Source: an uncultured Rubritalea sp.
GTDB lineage: Bacteria; Verrucomicrobiota; Verrucomicrobiia; Verrucomicrobiales; Akkermansiaceae
Direction: 5' to 3'
DNA: 33,808 nt
NCBI GenBank assembly: GCA_937923145.1
Contig: CALAJT010000032.1
Span: 1-33,808, forward strand
The notes beneath the pieces are model-generated. The model searched no databases, had not been told where the DNA came from, and saw only the letters and a list, made by a program, of their open reading frames with translations. Both the position numbers and the translations under genes were made by a program. Below are positions 24,459 through 33,691 of the stretch, one piece after another. Within the stretch, counting starts at the first letter, position 1; each line of letters opens with the position of its first letter.

Positions 24459-25241
24459 TTAACGTCTAACAGCCATGTTTACGACTGCAACTGGGTTTCC
24501 CAAGTTGTCAAACCTCCAGCTTCCAGTATCTACATACCCGAATGCATTCGATGGGAGTCTGTAGAACTCAGCTTGAAAAGTAATTATAGCTTTATTATAA
24601 TCATCATGGTCAATTGAAACTACATTACTACCTCCTACTTCATGTTGGATTTCTCCTGGCCTAGTAGATAACTCCAAGTCACCTGTACTTGGATTTTTAA
24701 TTAGTTGAATGAGGCGAACTACATAGACATTACCAGCAGCAGATTTACTAGAAAGCTCTTCATTTGTGAAGTTATTATAAACTTCAGATCCACGGACTCT
24801 AACTGCAGATTGTGTTATATAGCTACTACCCTGAATACCGTCTACACCATCGAATGCCGGGAGAATTCCATCAGCAGGGTCAAGGTCATTATCAACGAGA
24901 TTAGCTTTGTATTGGTATACGAGGATAGCGTTAGCTACATTGGTGGAGTTTTCGATCATCTCATAAGCCTTGTGGAATGCGCTTGTATACTCTCCACTGC
25001 TCGTCCCTGCTTCAATCTGTCTGAGTGTCGACATCTCAGTCTCAAGGGAGTCTTTAAGCATGTTGGCTTCTTTAAAGCCAAGTGATTTGTTGATATTGCG
25101 CTGGGCACTACCGAATACGCCGAGAAACCCAGTAAGAAGGAGTGCTACGATACCGATCGCGATGATCACTTCGACAAGTGAGAAACCTCTGCGCTTGTTT
25201 GACTTACGCTGGATGAGGTAGTTAGAGTGAGATACATTCAT
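24459..25241 (-). CDS. Prepilin-like protein, Verru_Chthon cassette B-like
   Basis: 260 residues. Leader ends KRRGFSLVEVIIAIGIVALL; cleavage after Gly, Glu at +5. The membrane helix is followed by GFLGVFGSAQRNINKSLGFKEANMLKDSL. GFSLVEVxxAxGI...G is the form seen in Verru_Chthon cassette protein B and in PilV/GspI-like minor pseudopilins. The C-terminal part has a pilin-like beta-rich region (ITFQAEFYRLP...GSWRFDNLGNPVAVVNMAVRR). Middle gene of the three; 47 nt after the upstream gene. Probably exported and assembled by type II/IV-pilus machinery encoded elsewhere. Confidence 0.75.
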   Translation of the reverse strand: MNVSHSNYLIQRKSNKRRGFSLVEVIIAIGIVALLLTGFLGVFGSAQRNINKSLGFKEANMLKDSLETEMSTLRQIEAGTSSGEYTSAFHKAYEMIENSTNVANAILVYQYKANLVDNDLDPADGILPAFDGVDGIQGSSYITQSAVRVRGSEVYNNFTNEELSSKSAAGNVYVVRLIQLIKNPSTGDLELSTRPGEIQHEVGGSNVVSIDHDDYNKAIITFQAEFYRLPSNAFGYVDTGSWRFDNLGNPVAVVNMAVRR

Positions 25242-25288
25242 AAAATATTAGGTGGGCTTACTTTTAATACTGATAGTCTAAATAGAGC

Positions 25289-26014
25289 TTACTGGAAATC
25301 AAGATTTCCTGCATCAATCTGATCTGGATTACGGAAAGTGGAGGTCTTACCTGTCCTCCAGATAGCAAAGCCACCTACATCACGATTACGTTTAGGTAAT
25401 TTCCTAGGAACATCACTATTCGGAAGTAATTGTCCAGATTGGATTACAAATTTCACATAGTTATTTCGTCCACCAAGTAAGATGGGAGTAGTTAATGCGC
25501 CCTCTGAATTAAATTCGTAGACATAGCAGCTTTTAGCACTTGAAGAGCCGGGAAGCATAACATTTTGCTTATCTTCATCAGATAGGTCAGATAGATTAGC
25601 ATTGAAGAATGTGTCTGGCGGGAGAGTTATTCCCCCTCCAGAGATCACCCATACATCTGGATCACCTGGATTCACTTTAGCCCTTAATCTAGATACAGCC
25701 ATCTGACGTAAATATTTTTCACTCTTCGTAGCTATATCATCTGTATCAGCTGTATCAGCTGTATCAGCATAAATCATCACCCTAGCTTTACCATTCACTT
25801 TAGCTGAATTTCTAGCGAAATCGAAGACACCCTCAGCAAGCGAAACTCCTGTGCTTACTCCCTTAGCTCCTGCCACATTCTTTATAGTACCTACACCTAC
25901 AGCTAGTAGAGTGGCTATTATAGTGATCACCACTATAAGCTCTATAAGAGTGAAGCCTCTTCTAGACCTTTTAGAAATTTGAGACGAGGCAAGAATCTGT
26001 GATGTAAGTTCCAT
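25289..26014 (-). CDS. Prepilin-like protein, Verru_Chthon cassette D-like
   Basis: 241 residues. Leader SRRGFTLIELIVVITIIATL with cleavage after Gly and Glu at +5, then GVGTIKNVAGAKG. The region GVSLAEGVFDFARNSAKVNGKARVMIY corresponds to the helix with A-R-x-x-A in GspH/Verru_Chthon D-type pseudopilins. A (ADT)3 stretch encoded by a 9-bp triplicate (25741-25767) sits at about residue 85. First gene of the trio; AT-rich DNA of about 220 bp separates it from the divergent lipoprotein gene at 26237. No strong promoter was recognised there. Confidence 0.75.
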   Translation of the reverse strand: MELTSQILASSQISKRSRRGFTLIELIVVITIIATLLAVGVGTIKNVAGAKGVSTGVSLAEGVFDFARNSAKVNGKARVMIYADTADTADTDDIATKSEKYLRQMAVSRLRAKVNPGDPDVWVISGGGITLPPDTFFNANLSDLSDEDKQNVMLPGSSSAKSCYVYEFNSEGALTTPILLGGRNNYVKFVIQSGQLLPNSDVPRKLPKRNRDVGGFAIWRTGKTSTFRNPDQIDAGNLDFQ

Positions 26015-26236
26015 AGGATTAAATATTTGTGATGATATTTCTATATTAATTACTAGATAACTAGAGTTTAATCTTGGTAATTAATTGGCTATTATTAGCA
26101 CATTGTAAAAGCGATACACATAACAAACTACTAAATCAGGCACTCAAATCAAGTTAAATTGTAAATACAAAGTAAATATTACAAATTTTTTGTAAATTAT
26201 TTGAATAGAACTACTCTGTGCACAAGTCCTACAGAC

Positions 26237-26842
26237 ATGAAAGCACAAATGATCCGTAAATACACAGTCCGTTGTATCGCCGCTCTGCTAGGAGTGACTC
26301 TTATATCATCATGCGCATACGAAAATTCATATGGAGGAGGTCATGCTTCAAATAATAACTATCCTTATGATAATAACCATAGGAATAGTGGGGGCAACAC
26401 TATAGCACCTCTATTAATAGGTGCAGCAGCGATAGGAGCCATTGCTCTAGCGAAACGCCAGAATGATAAAAACCGACATAAATACCATAATAACCACTAT
26501 CATCATATTAACCGCCATAATCACTCCAGCCGTAATAACCATGGCGAGTCTAGATATAATCGTAGTCGCTCTTACATTAATCATTCAAGCCACCGCTCAA
26601 GCAGAAATAATAGTCTCCACCGCGGTAGTCGCCGCAATCCAAGTCTTAACGGCTATAATACCAGAAATCATTACAACAGAGATGCTAAGGGAGACAGGGC
26701 AAAGCAAAGAAGCAAAAGCAGAGCTAACCTTGTCTCAATAACACAGAAACCATCTAGCTCTTTCTCTTCCAGAAGCTCTCAACAGATGAACTTTAAGCCT
26801 TCCACTTCTAGAACACCTCGCTCTGGAGGCTACGAAAATTGA
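26237..26842 (+). CDS. His/Asn/Arg/Ser-rich lipoprotein
   Basis: 201 residues from ATG 26237 (MKAQMIRKYTV...); a TTG start 36 nt earlier is possible but would put extra residues before the signal. The signal helix CIAALLGVTLISSC carries a lipobox I-S-S-C (Cys about residue 26), so it should be lipid-anchored. A Gly/Asn/Tyr linker, a short hydrophobic stretch (APLLIGAAAIGAIALA) that may insert in a membrane, and then a long basic tail of His, Asn, Arg and Ser follow. The tail is low-complexity; such His-rich tails can bind Ni, Zn or Cu, but no family is recognised. Confidence 0.6.
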   Translation: MKAQMIRKYTVRCIAALLGVTLISSCAYENSYGGGHASNNNYPYDNNHRNSGGNTIAPLLIGAAAIGAIALAKRQNDKNRHKYHNNHYHHINRHNHSSRNNHGESRYNRSRSYINHSSHRSSRNNSLHRGSRRNPSLNGYNTRNHYNRDAKGDRAKQRSKSRANLVSITQKPSSSFSSRSSQQMNFKPSTSRTPRSGGYEN

Positions 26843-26900
26843 CACTTTTTATTGAAATTTGCTCGTTGAAATCTCAATAATCGACTCATATAGTGTCTTC

Positions 26901-28469
26901 ATGATTCAATTTACCAAACTAGCTATCACTTCATGTGTAGCTGGTATCTCTCTAAGCTCTGGAATCTTATCTGCTCAGGAAGAGCAGACCTTGAAGCCAA
27001 ACATAGTCTTTATATTAGCGGATGATCTCGGCTTCGGGGACCTAGGATGTTACGGTCAGGATAAGATCAAGACTCCGCATATAGATAAGCTCGCCTCTGA
27101 GGGTGTAAGACTGACCCAACATTACACTGGAGCTCCCGTCTGTGCTCCTGCTCGCTGTGTGCTAATGACTGGTAGGCGCCTCGGCCATGCTGAGATCCGC
27201 GGAAATCGTGACTCAGGTAATGGTAAAAAATTTCCAGGGCAATGGCCTCTTACAGCTAACGCCTTAACAATAGCTGAAGTCCTCAAAGAAGCTGGCTACG
27301 TAACTGGAGCATTTGGCAAATGGGGACTCGGACCATCTGACTCCTCTGGATCACCCATAAAGCAAGGTTTCGACCGCTTTTACGGCTATAACTGCCAACG
27401 CAACGCACATAGCTTTTACCCACCCTACCTAGACAGCGATGAGGAAGAAGTCATCATTAATAAGAATCCCATTGCCGGACATATTGAGAAAAAAGAAGGC
27501 ATCGTAAATGCTGAAGACTATCGAGCTACTCTCTATGCCTCTGATCTAATTTTAGAGGAAGCAGTAAAGTTCATTGATAAGAATAAAGATAAACCCTTCT
27601 TTCTCTATCTTCCGTTCATAGAGCCACACGCCTCTATGCAACCTCCTAAAGTCTGGGTCGATTTCTATCCTAAGGAGTGGGACGACGAAAAACTAGGTGG
27701 CAAAGGTGCCTACCGTGGCCAGAACGGACACCTCCCGCATGACCGCCCACGAGCTGCCTACGCTGCGATGATTTCAGATCTAGATGAACACGTCGGCACT
27801 ATCCTAGAGCGGATCAAACATCACGGACTCGAAGAAAACACTATGGTCATTTTCACATCTGATAATGGCGCAGCACATCCAGGTAAAGATCCTAAGTTTC
27901 ATACTGGTGGCTGTGACGCAGAGTTCTTTAATTCCTCAGCAGGTCTACGTGGTTATAAGGGATCATGCTATGAAGGTGGAATCCGTATTCCTTGTATCGT
28001 TAAATGGCCAGGCAAAATCAGAGCCGGCAGCGTCAATAATGCGCCAACTTACTTCCCTGACTGGTTCCCTACTCTCGCTAAAGTGAGCAACGCAAAAATC
28101 CCTGTTGACACCCAGCTAGATGGTATAGACATGGCAGGCGTATTCGCTGGAAACGAAAACCCTAGGCGTGAAAAACTCATGATCTGGGACTTCCATAACT
28201 ATGGTGGTATCATCGCCATCAGAGATGGTAAATGGAAAGCAGTCCGCAAAGATCTACTCAGAAAAACTAACAGTGCATGGGAGCTCTACAACATCGAAAA
28301 CGACCTCGGTGAGCAGGATGACCTAGCTGCAGATCACCCTGATATAGTCAAAAAACTCGAAAAAGAATGGCTCGCCAATGCCAATGCCAATGCCAATGCC
28401 AATCGCACTATAGAACCAGACTTTAAGATCCCCTTCGTAGACGGTAAGAAAGAACTACCCACTAAGTAG
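26901..28469 (+). CDS. Secreted arylsulfatase (type I, formylglycine-dependent)
   Basis: 522 residues from ATG 26901, which gives a clean signal peptide (MIQFTKLAITSCVAGISLSS, cleavage near SAQ). An upstream in-frame start at 26859 adds 14 residues and is less likely. Metal-binding ADDLGFGDLGCYG opens the alkaline-phosphatase fold; the active site is C-A-P-A-R followed by CVLMTGR (Cys converted to formylglycine by a maturase encoded elsewhere). Later FTSDNGAAH supplies further metal ligands. Substrate is probably a sulfated polysaccharide; which one is not decidable here. Near the end lies (Asn-Ala)5, from a hexanucleotide repeat. Confidence 0.93.
   Translation: MIQFTKLAITSCVAGISLSSGILSAQEEQTLKPNIVFILADDLGFGDLGCYGQDKIKTPHIDKLASEGVRLTQHYTGAPVCAPARCVLMTGRRLGHAEIRGNRDSGNGKKFPGQWPLTANALTIAEVLKEAGYVTGAFGKWGLGPSDSSGSPIKQGFDRFYGYNCQRNAHSFYPPYLDSDEEEVIINKNPIAGHIEKKEGIVNAEDYRATLYASDLILEEAVKFIDKNKDKPFFLYLPFIEPHASMQPPKVWVDFYPKEWDDEKLGGKGAYRGQNGHLPHDRPRAAYAAMISDLDEHVGTILERIKHHGLEENTMVIFTSDNGAAHPGKDPKFHTGGCDAEFFNSSAGLRGYKGSCYEGGIRIPCIVKWPGKIRAGSVNNAPTYFPDWFPTLAKVSNAKIPVDTQLDGIDMAGVFAGNENPRREKLMIWDFHNYGGIIAIRDGKWKAVRKDLLRKTNSAWELYNIENDLGEQDDLAADHPDIVKKLEKEWLANANANANANRTIEPDFKIPFVDGKKELPTK
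28374..28403 (+). repeat. Hexanucleotide repeat (GCCAAT)x5 inside the sulfatase gene
   Basis: Five perfect tandem copies of GCCAAT encode Ala-Asn repeats between the catalytic domain and the C-terminal end of the sulfatase. Because the unit is 6 bp, gain or loss changes protein length without shifting the frame. This stretch is likely prone to slippage. Confidence 0.95.
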
Positions 28470-28961
28470 CTCCCCAGCAGGGTTCTTACCAAGCTAGCCG
28501 CTTTATTAAGTTTATGCAGAAGCTTGGCACGAAGCTTAGTAAACTAATAATGAGCCTTGTAGCAGAATACGACCTGCTAGAAACAAGCAGAACTTGTAGC
28601 CAGTAAGACTATCAGATTAGAAAAACACTGCTAGATAAGAGCTACTCTCCGAATCAGTAAAAGATATTAGGACTACTTACAAACTCACAATGTAATTCCA
28701 CCTTAACCACTAATCTACTTTTTTAGATTCTGAGAATTTTTTTACTCAAAGATCATCGCCAGTTAATGAAATCATAATAAAGGAACTCAATAACTCGGAG
28801 CCTAATCCAGCCATAAAACGACCATTTTAATGCCAGTTTCAAACTTAAGACAAAGGCTCTATACGCAGACACAATTACGACTTGGCAAAACGCATAAAAG
28901 GCACTAAGTTTCACTCAGAAAAGCCCTCCAGATTTTCACTTCAAATCACCAGCATAAAGAC
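28470..28961. other. Non-coding 490-bp interval between sulfatase and gltB
   Basis: No convincing gene on either strand. Visible structure: CTTGT-AGCAG (28556-28565) pairs with CTGCT-ACAAG (28574-28587, 4-nt bulge) in a hairpin. A weak AATCTA/TAGATT hairpin (28712-28729) is followed by TTTTTTT and could end the sulfatase transcript. A palindromic AAGCTT pair lies near 28520-28537. The remaining DNA, about 200 bp before ATG 28962, is expected to hold the gltB promoter and leader; no consensus boxes stand out. Confidence 0.4.
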
Positions 28962-31900
28962 ATGACTCCATACAACACTAAATACACTCCAGATTCCACA
29001 GGTTCTTTACATTCATTTTCTAATGAAAAAGATAACTGTGGCATGGGCGCTATTGCTAATATCAATGGAATTCCATCACACGATATTCTCAGCAAAGCGA
29101 TAGAGTCAGTCTGTAACATGACCCACCGTGGAGGTGTCGACGCGGACATGAAGACTGGTGACGGATCTGGTATCCTTTCACAAATCCCACGTAAGCTTTT
29201 CAAACAAGAAGCTGAGAAGCTAGGCGCAACAGTTAAAGATGCTGCTGATCTCGCTGTGGGGGTTTTCTTCCTACCAAATGATAACCCATCTGGAGCTGAA
29301 ACTGTCATCGCTCTCGCTGAGAAAACTGTCAAGGCTCGTGGCATCGAGATCATCGGCTGGAGAGCGGTTCCTGTGGCTAAGGAAGAACTCGGTCTCCAGG
29401 CACAGAAGACTGTGCCAGTGATCAAGCACCTCATGATGACTAAGCCTGAAGCTTGGGATGAGCTGCAGTTTGAGCGTCAGCTCTACCTCGCTCGCCGCAC
29501 CATCGAGCAGGGCACTAAGGAAATTGCTAACTTCTACATGCCGACATTCTCATGCCGCCTCATAGGCTACAAAGGACTCGCGATGCCAGCTACGCTCAAG
29601 GCATTCTACCTCGACATGCAGAACCCAGATTTCCAGACCGCTATTGTGGTCTACCACCAGCGTTTCTCTACCAATACTTTCCCAGCTTGGCCGCTCGGTC
29701 AGCCATTCCGCATGCTTGCGCACAATGGTGAGATTAACACCGTCCGCGGCAACCGTAACTGGATGTCATCTAGAGAAGGCTTTTACCAATCAGACGTATG
29801 GGGAGACGATATCCACCTCGTAAAAGATCTTCTAAGTGACAAAGAATCAGACTCCGCATCACTCGACCATTGCCTAGAGTTACTCACTCTCTCTGGCCGC
29901 GAAATCGAACACTCCATGTGTATGCTAGTGCCACCTGCATACCGTTATGATGCTGAGATTTCAGAAGACCTAAAATCATTCTACTCCTACCACCGCTCAT
30001 TCTCTGAGCCTTGGGATGGACCAGCTGGACTCGTATTCACAGACGGCACTAAGATCTGTGCTGGACTAGATAGAAACGGTCTCCGCCCATCGCGCTACGC
30101 ACTTTCAGACAATGGACTACTCTACATCGGGTCAGAGATCGGTTGTATCGAGTGCGACGAAGGTAAAATTATAGAGAAAGGTCGCCTAGGACCTGGCCAG
30201 ATGCTCGTAGCAAACACCTCCACTGGTAAGCTAGAACTCGACCGTGAAGTCAAAGAACGCCTCGCTAAAAAAGCACCTTACGGACGCTGGGTAGACGAAA
30301 ATCGTGTTGAGCTAAAAGACTACGTTTCACCAGAACCACACGCTCCTGCAGTGGACGTAGACCCTATCACACTCTCGCGTCGTCAAGTAGCCAATGCAGT
30401 TTCCTCTGAGGAACTAGACATGGTATTCCCACCGATGATCAAAGGCGCTCAGGAAGCAGTATTCTCCATGGGTGACGACATCCCACTCGCAGTTCTTTCT
30501 AGCTACCCAAGACTGCTATTCACTTACTTCAAGCAGCTATTCGCACAGGTCACTAACCCACCGATAGACCCTATCCGTGAGTGGGCAGTCATGTCACTCT
30601 CTGCAGGACTAGGTGCTGAGAAGAATCTCCTCTCAGAGACTCCTGAACATGCACGTGTGCTAGCACTAGAGTCAGCTATTCTCCTAGAGCAGGAGCTAGA
30701 CCGTGTTAGAAACATGGATGAATTCAACTTCAAGAGTCGTACAGTAGACACCACATGGGCAGCTAGCCAAGGAGCAGCTGGTCTCAAAGGCGCTGTCCAG
30801 ACTGTCTGTGAGCAAGTAGAAAAAGTAGTCGATGAAGGATCTCACATCGTCATCCTTTCAGACCGTGCTGCATCTTCAGACCGCATCTCCATCCCATCAC
30901 TCCTCATCACAGGAGCAGTTCACCACCATCTCAACCGCGTCAAAAAACGTCTCAAAGCATCACTCGTGATTGAAACTGCAGAAGCCCGCGATACTCACCA
31001 GATCGCCTGCCTGTTCGGCTTTGGAGCTACAGCTGTATGTCCTTACCTCGGCTACGAGACAGTACGTCAAGTTGTGGCAAATGACGTCAAAGGCAAGCTC
31101 GGCGAAGGCATGAGCCCAGAGCTAGCGATGACCAACTACCGCAAAGCCCTAGAAAAAGGTCTTCTTAAAATCATGTCCAAAATGGGAATCTCAGTTCTCA
31201 ACTCCTACCAGGGCGCGCAGATTTTCGAAGCTGTTGGCATTGGATCAGACGTCATGGACGCTTGTTTCACTGGTTGCCAATCCCGCATCGCAGGCATCGG
31301 CTTCGAGGAAATTGCAGATGAATCCATCATCCGCCACAAGGCAGCCTACGCAGATATTCTAGAAGAGGGTGAAGAAACCACAACACCACTCATCCTAGAA
31401 GATCCAGGCTACTTCCGCTATCGCAAAGCTGGTGAACGTCACTCTATCACTACCGATGTCATCAAGAACTTCCACACTTTTGTTAGAGACAATAAGCGTG
31501 AAGATTACGATGCCTATGTAAAAGCAACTATCGAGACTCACCCAGTCACTATTAAAGACCTGTTAGAGTTCGTCCCACTCGCATCTGGCTCAGTGCCTAT
31601 CGAAGAAGTCGAGCCTATCGAAGACATCCGCCGCCGTTTCACCACAGCTGCTATGTCCATGGGTGCACTCTCACCAGAAGCCCACGAGACACTCGCTATC
31701 GCCATGAACCGCATCGGCGCAAAGTCAGACTCAGGCGAAGGTGGAGAAGACGCAAAACGCTTCAAGCCATACCCTAACGGCGACCTCGCACGCTCCGCTA
31801 TCAAGCAGATCGCCTCTGGTCGTTTCGGAGTCACCGCTCATTATTTGGTAAATGCTGACGAACTAGAAATCAAGATGGCACAGGGCGCTAAGCCTGGTGA

Positions 31901-33590
31901 AGGCGGTCAGCTCCCAGGGCACAAGGTCAACGGCATCATCGCCAGACTACGTAACACCCAGCCAGGAGTCCAGCTCATCTCACCACCACCGCACCACGAC
32001 ATCTACTCCATCGAGGACCTTGCCCAGCTCATCCATGATTTAAAAGAAATCAACCCAAGAGCCAAAGTCACCGTAAAGCTCGTATCCGAAGCTGGAGTAG
32101 GAACAGTCGCCGCTGGTGTGGCAAAAGCATCTGCCGACAACATCCTCATCTCAGGACACGATGGCGGCACCGCAGCCTCACCGCTCTCCTCTACCAAGCA
32201 CTGTGGACTCCCATGGGAACTCGGCCTAGCGGAAGCACAGCAGACACTACTTCTCAATAACCTCCGCTCCAAAGTCACCCTCCGCACAGACGGCGGCATG
32301 AAGAACGGAAAAGACATCGTCACCGCAGCCATCCTCGGAGCTGAGCAGTTCAACTTCGGCACCATCGCCATGATCGCCATGGGTTGTGTTTACGTCCGTA
32401 AATGTCACCTCAACAACTGCCCAGTAGGAGTCGCTACCACCGACCCTAAATGGAGAGCCAAATTCAAAGGAACCCCTGAGCAAGTCGTCAACTTCTTCAA
32501 TGCAGTCTCAGAAGAATGTCGTGAAATCATGGCACAGCTCGGAGTCAGAAAGCTCGATGAACTCATCGGCCACCCAGAAATGCTCAAGCAACGCCACGTC
32601 CCTGAGCACCCGAAGGCTAACACCGTAGACCTAGCACCTGTTCTCAAGAACGTCATCCCTGACACCGCGAAAGCATTCAACATCAAGGAAAGCGACATTC
32701 ACAGAATCTGCATGCAGGACCGCAACGACGGCATCCATATCCCAGAACTCGACATCCAGATCCTCGAAGATTTAAAAGAGAAACAAGGCATCACCGAACT
32801 CAGCGAACTAGCTGACAGAGGACCGATCGAGCTCGACTACGCAGTCATAAACACCAACCGTAACCTCGGCACCAGACTCTCAGGTCGCGTCGCTGAGAAC
32901 TTCGGCAAAGACGGACTCCCATGCGGATCTATCGTTCTCAATCTCACCGGCTCAGCTGGTCAATCCTGCGGAACATTCCTCAGCCACGGCGTCCAGATCA
33001 ATGTAACTGGCGAATGCAATGACTACGTAGGCAAAGGCATGTCTGGTGGACGCATCACCGTCAAGCCACACGCAAACTGCCAATTCGACCCTGCTAAGAA
33101 CTCCATCGTAGGCAACACCTGTCTTTATGGAGCCACCGCAGGCAGACTATTCGTCAATGGACGAGCAGGCGAACGCTTCGGCGTAAGACTCTCCGGAGCC
33201 CACGCAGTAGTAGAAGGCTGTGGCGACCACGGTTGTGAATACATGACCAACGGACTCATCGTCATCCTAGGAACCACAGGTCAGAACTTCGGAGCTGGCA
33301 TGTCTGGCGGCACCGCCTACGTCTACGATGAAGATGGCGTCTTCCAATCCCGCATCAACACCGAGATGGTAGCCGCCCTCCCCGTCCAGCGCGACATCGA
33401 CAAAGCCGAAGCCAAAGCCCTCATCGAAGACCACCTCAAACTAACCGGAAGCCCGAGAGCCCAAAAACTCCTAGCTGACTGGGAGAAGACCTGTAAGAAG
33501 CTGATCCGAGTCATTCCAAAGACCAAAGCTGCACTAGAAGCCGCCGAGGAACTACACGAAGCAGCAAGCACACCAAAGGCTAAAGCTTAA
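28962..33590 (+). CDS. gltB: Glutamate synthase (GOGAT) large subunit
   Basis: 1542 residues, the normal size of the alpha subunit. Makes two glutamates from glutamine and 2-oxoglutarate. The class II amidotransferase nucleophile is Cys26 in KDNCGMGAI, so a propeptide of about 25 residues is removed. Amidotransferase features include the HRG of MTHRGGVD and HNGEINTVRGN. The synthase domain has FTTAAMSMGALSPEAHETLA, SGEGGED, GAKPGEGGQLPG and SGHDGGT (FMN/2-oxoglutarate site). The [3Fe-4S] cysteines are in CVYVRKCHLNNCPVGVATTD (C-x5-C-x4-C). The C-terminal beta-helix shows repeated GxxxGxxG. The small subunit gltD is not in the window. Confidence 0.97.
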   Translation: MTPYNTKYTPDSTGSLHSFSNEKDNCGMGAIANINGIPSHDILSKAIESVCNMTHRGGVDADMKTGDGSGILSQIPRKLFKQEAEKLGATVKDAADLAVGVFFLPNDNPSGAETVIALAEKTVKARGIEIIGWRAVPVAKEELGLQAQKTVPVIKHLMMTKPEAWDELQFERQLYLARRTIEQGTKEIANFYMPTFSCRLIGYKGLAMPATLKAFYLDMQNPDFQTAIVVYHQRFSTNTFPAWPLGQPFRMLAHNGEINTVRGNRNWMSSREGFYQSDVWGDDIHLVKDLLSDKESDSASLDHCLELLTLSGREIEHSMCMLVPPAYRYDAEISEDLKSFYSYHRSFSEPWDGPAGLVFTDGTKICAGLDRNGLRPSRYALSDNGLLYIGSEIGCIECDEGKIIEKGRLGPGQMLVANTSTGKLELDREVKERLAKKAPYGRWVDENRVELKDYVSPEPHAPAVDVDPITLSRRQVANAVSSEELDMVFPPMIKGAQEAVFSMGDDIPLAVLSSYPRLLFTYFKQLFAQVTNPPIDPIREWAVMSLSAGLGAEKNLLSETPEHARVLALESAILLEQELDRVRNMDEFNFKSRTVDTTWAASQGAAGLKGAVQTVCEQVEKVVDEGSHIVILSDRAASSDRISIPSLLITGAVHHHLNRVKKRLKASLVIETAEARDTHQIACLFGFGATAVCPYLGYETVRQVVANDVKGKLGEGMSPELAMTNYRKALEKGLLKIMSKMGISVLNSYQGAQIFEAVGIGSDVMDACFTGCQSRIAGIGFEEIADESIIRHKAAYADILEEGEETTTPLILEDPGYFRYRKAGERHSITTDVIKNFHTFVRDNKREDYDAYVKATIETHPVTIKDLLEFVPLASGSVPIEEVEPIEDIRRRFTTAAMSMGALSPEAHETLAIAMNRIGAKSDSGEGGEDAKRFKPYPNGDLARSAIKQIASGRFGVTAHYLVNADELEIKMAQGAKPGEGGQLPGHKVNGIIARLRNTQPGVQLISPPPHHDIYSIEDLAQLIHDLKEINPRAKVTVKLVSEAGVGTVAAGVAKASADNILISGHDGGTAASPLSSTKHCGLPWELGLAEAQQTLLLNNLRSKVTLRTDGGMKNGKDIVTAAILGAEQFNFGTIAMIAMGCVYVRKCHLNNCPVGVATTDPKWRAKFKGTPEQVVNFFNAVSEECREIMAQLGVRKLDELIGHPEMLKQRHVPEHPKANTVDLAPVLKNVIPDTAKAFNIKESDIHRICMQDRNDGIHIPELDIQILEDLKEKQGITELSELADRGPIELDYAVINTNRNLGTRLSGRVAENFGKDGLPCGSIVLNLTGSAGQSCGTFLSHGVQINVTGECNDYVGKGMSGGRITVKPHANCQFDPAKNSIVGNTCLYGATAGRLFVNGRAGERFGVRLSGAHAVVEGCGDHGCEYMTNGLIVILGTTGQNFGAGMSGGTAYVYDEDGVFQSRINTEMVAALPVQRDIDKAEAKALIEDHLKLTGSPRAQKLLADWEKTCKKLIRVIPKTKAALEAAEELHEAASTPKAKA

Positions 33591-33610
33591 GGTTGAGTTA
33601 CTAGTCAACA

Positions 33611-33674
33611 TTTCACATTACCAGTGAAAAGCTCCTGAAGGGAGCAAGGTTGCAAAGCCTAGGGATAAATCCCT
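33611..33674. other. Cluster of three short hairpins after gltB
   Basis: Three small perfect inverted repeats follow gltB: TTTCAC/GTGAAA (33611-33629), GCTCC/GGAGC (33631-33645, 5-nt loop) and AGGGAT/ATCCCT (33661-33674). None has a good U-tract, although the last is followed by GACTTTTAT. They may act as weak terminators or belong to the end of the transposon whose transposase gene begins just to the right. Confidence 0.4.
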
Positions 33675-33691
33675 GACTTTTATACATAAGT

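Noticed and set aside
28962..33590. Minus-strand open frames within gltB and nrdA as antisense genes
   Set aside because: They are frame shadows of long, well-conserved genes and show no domain or start signal.
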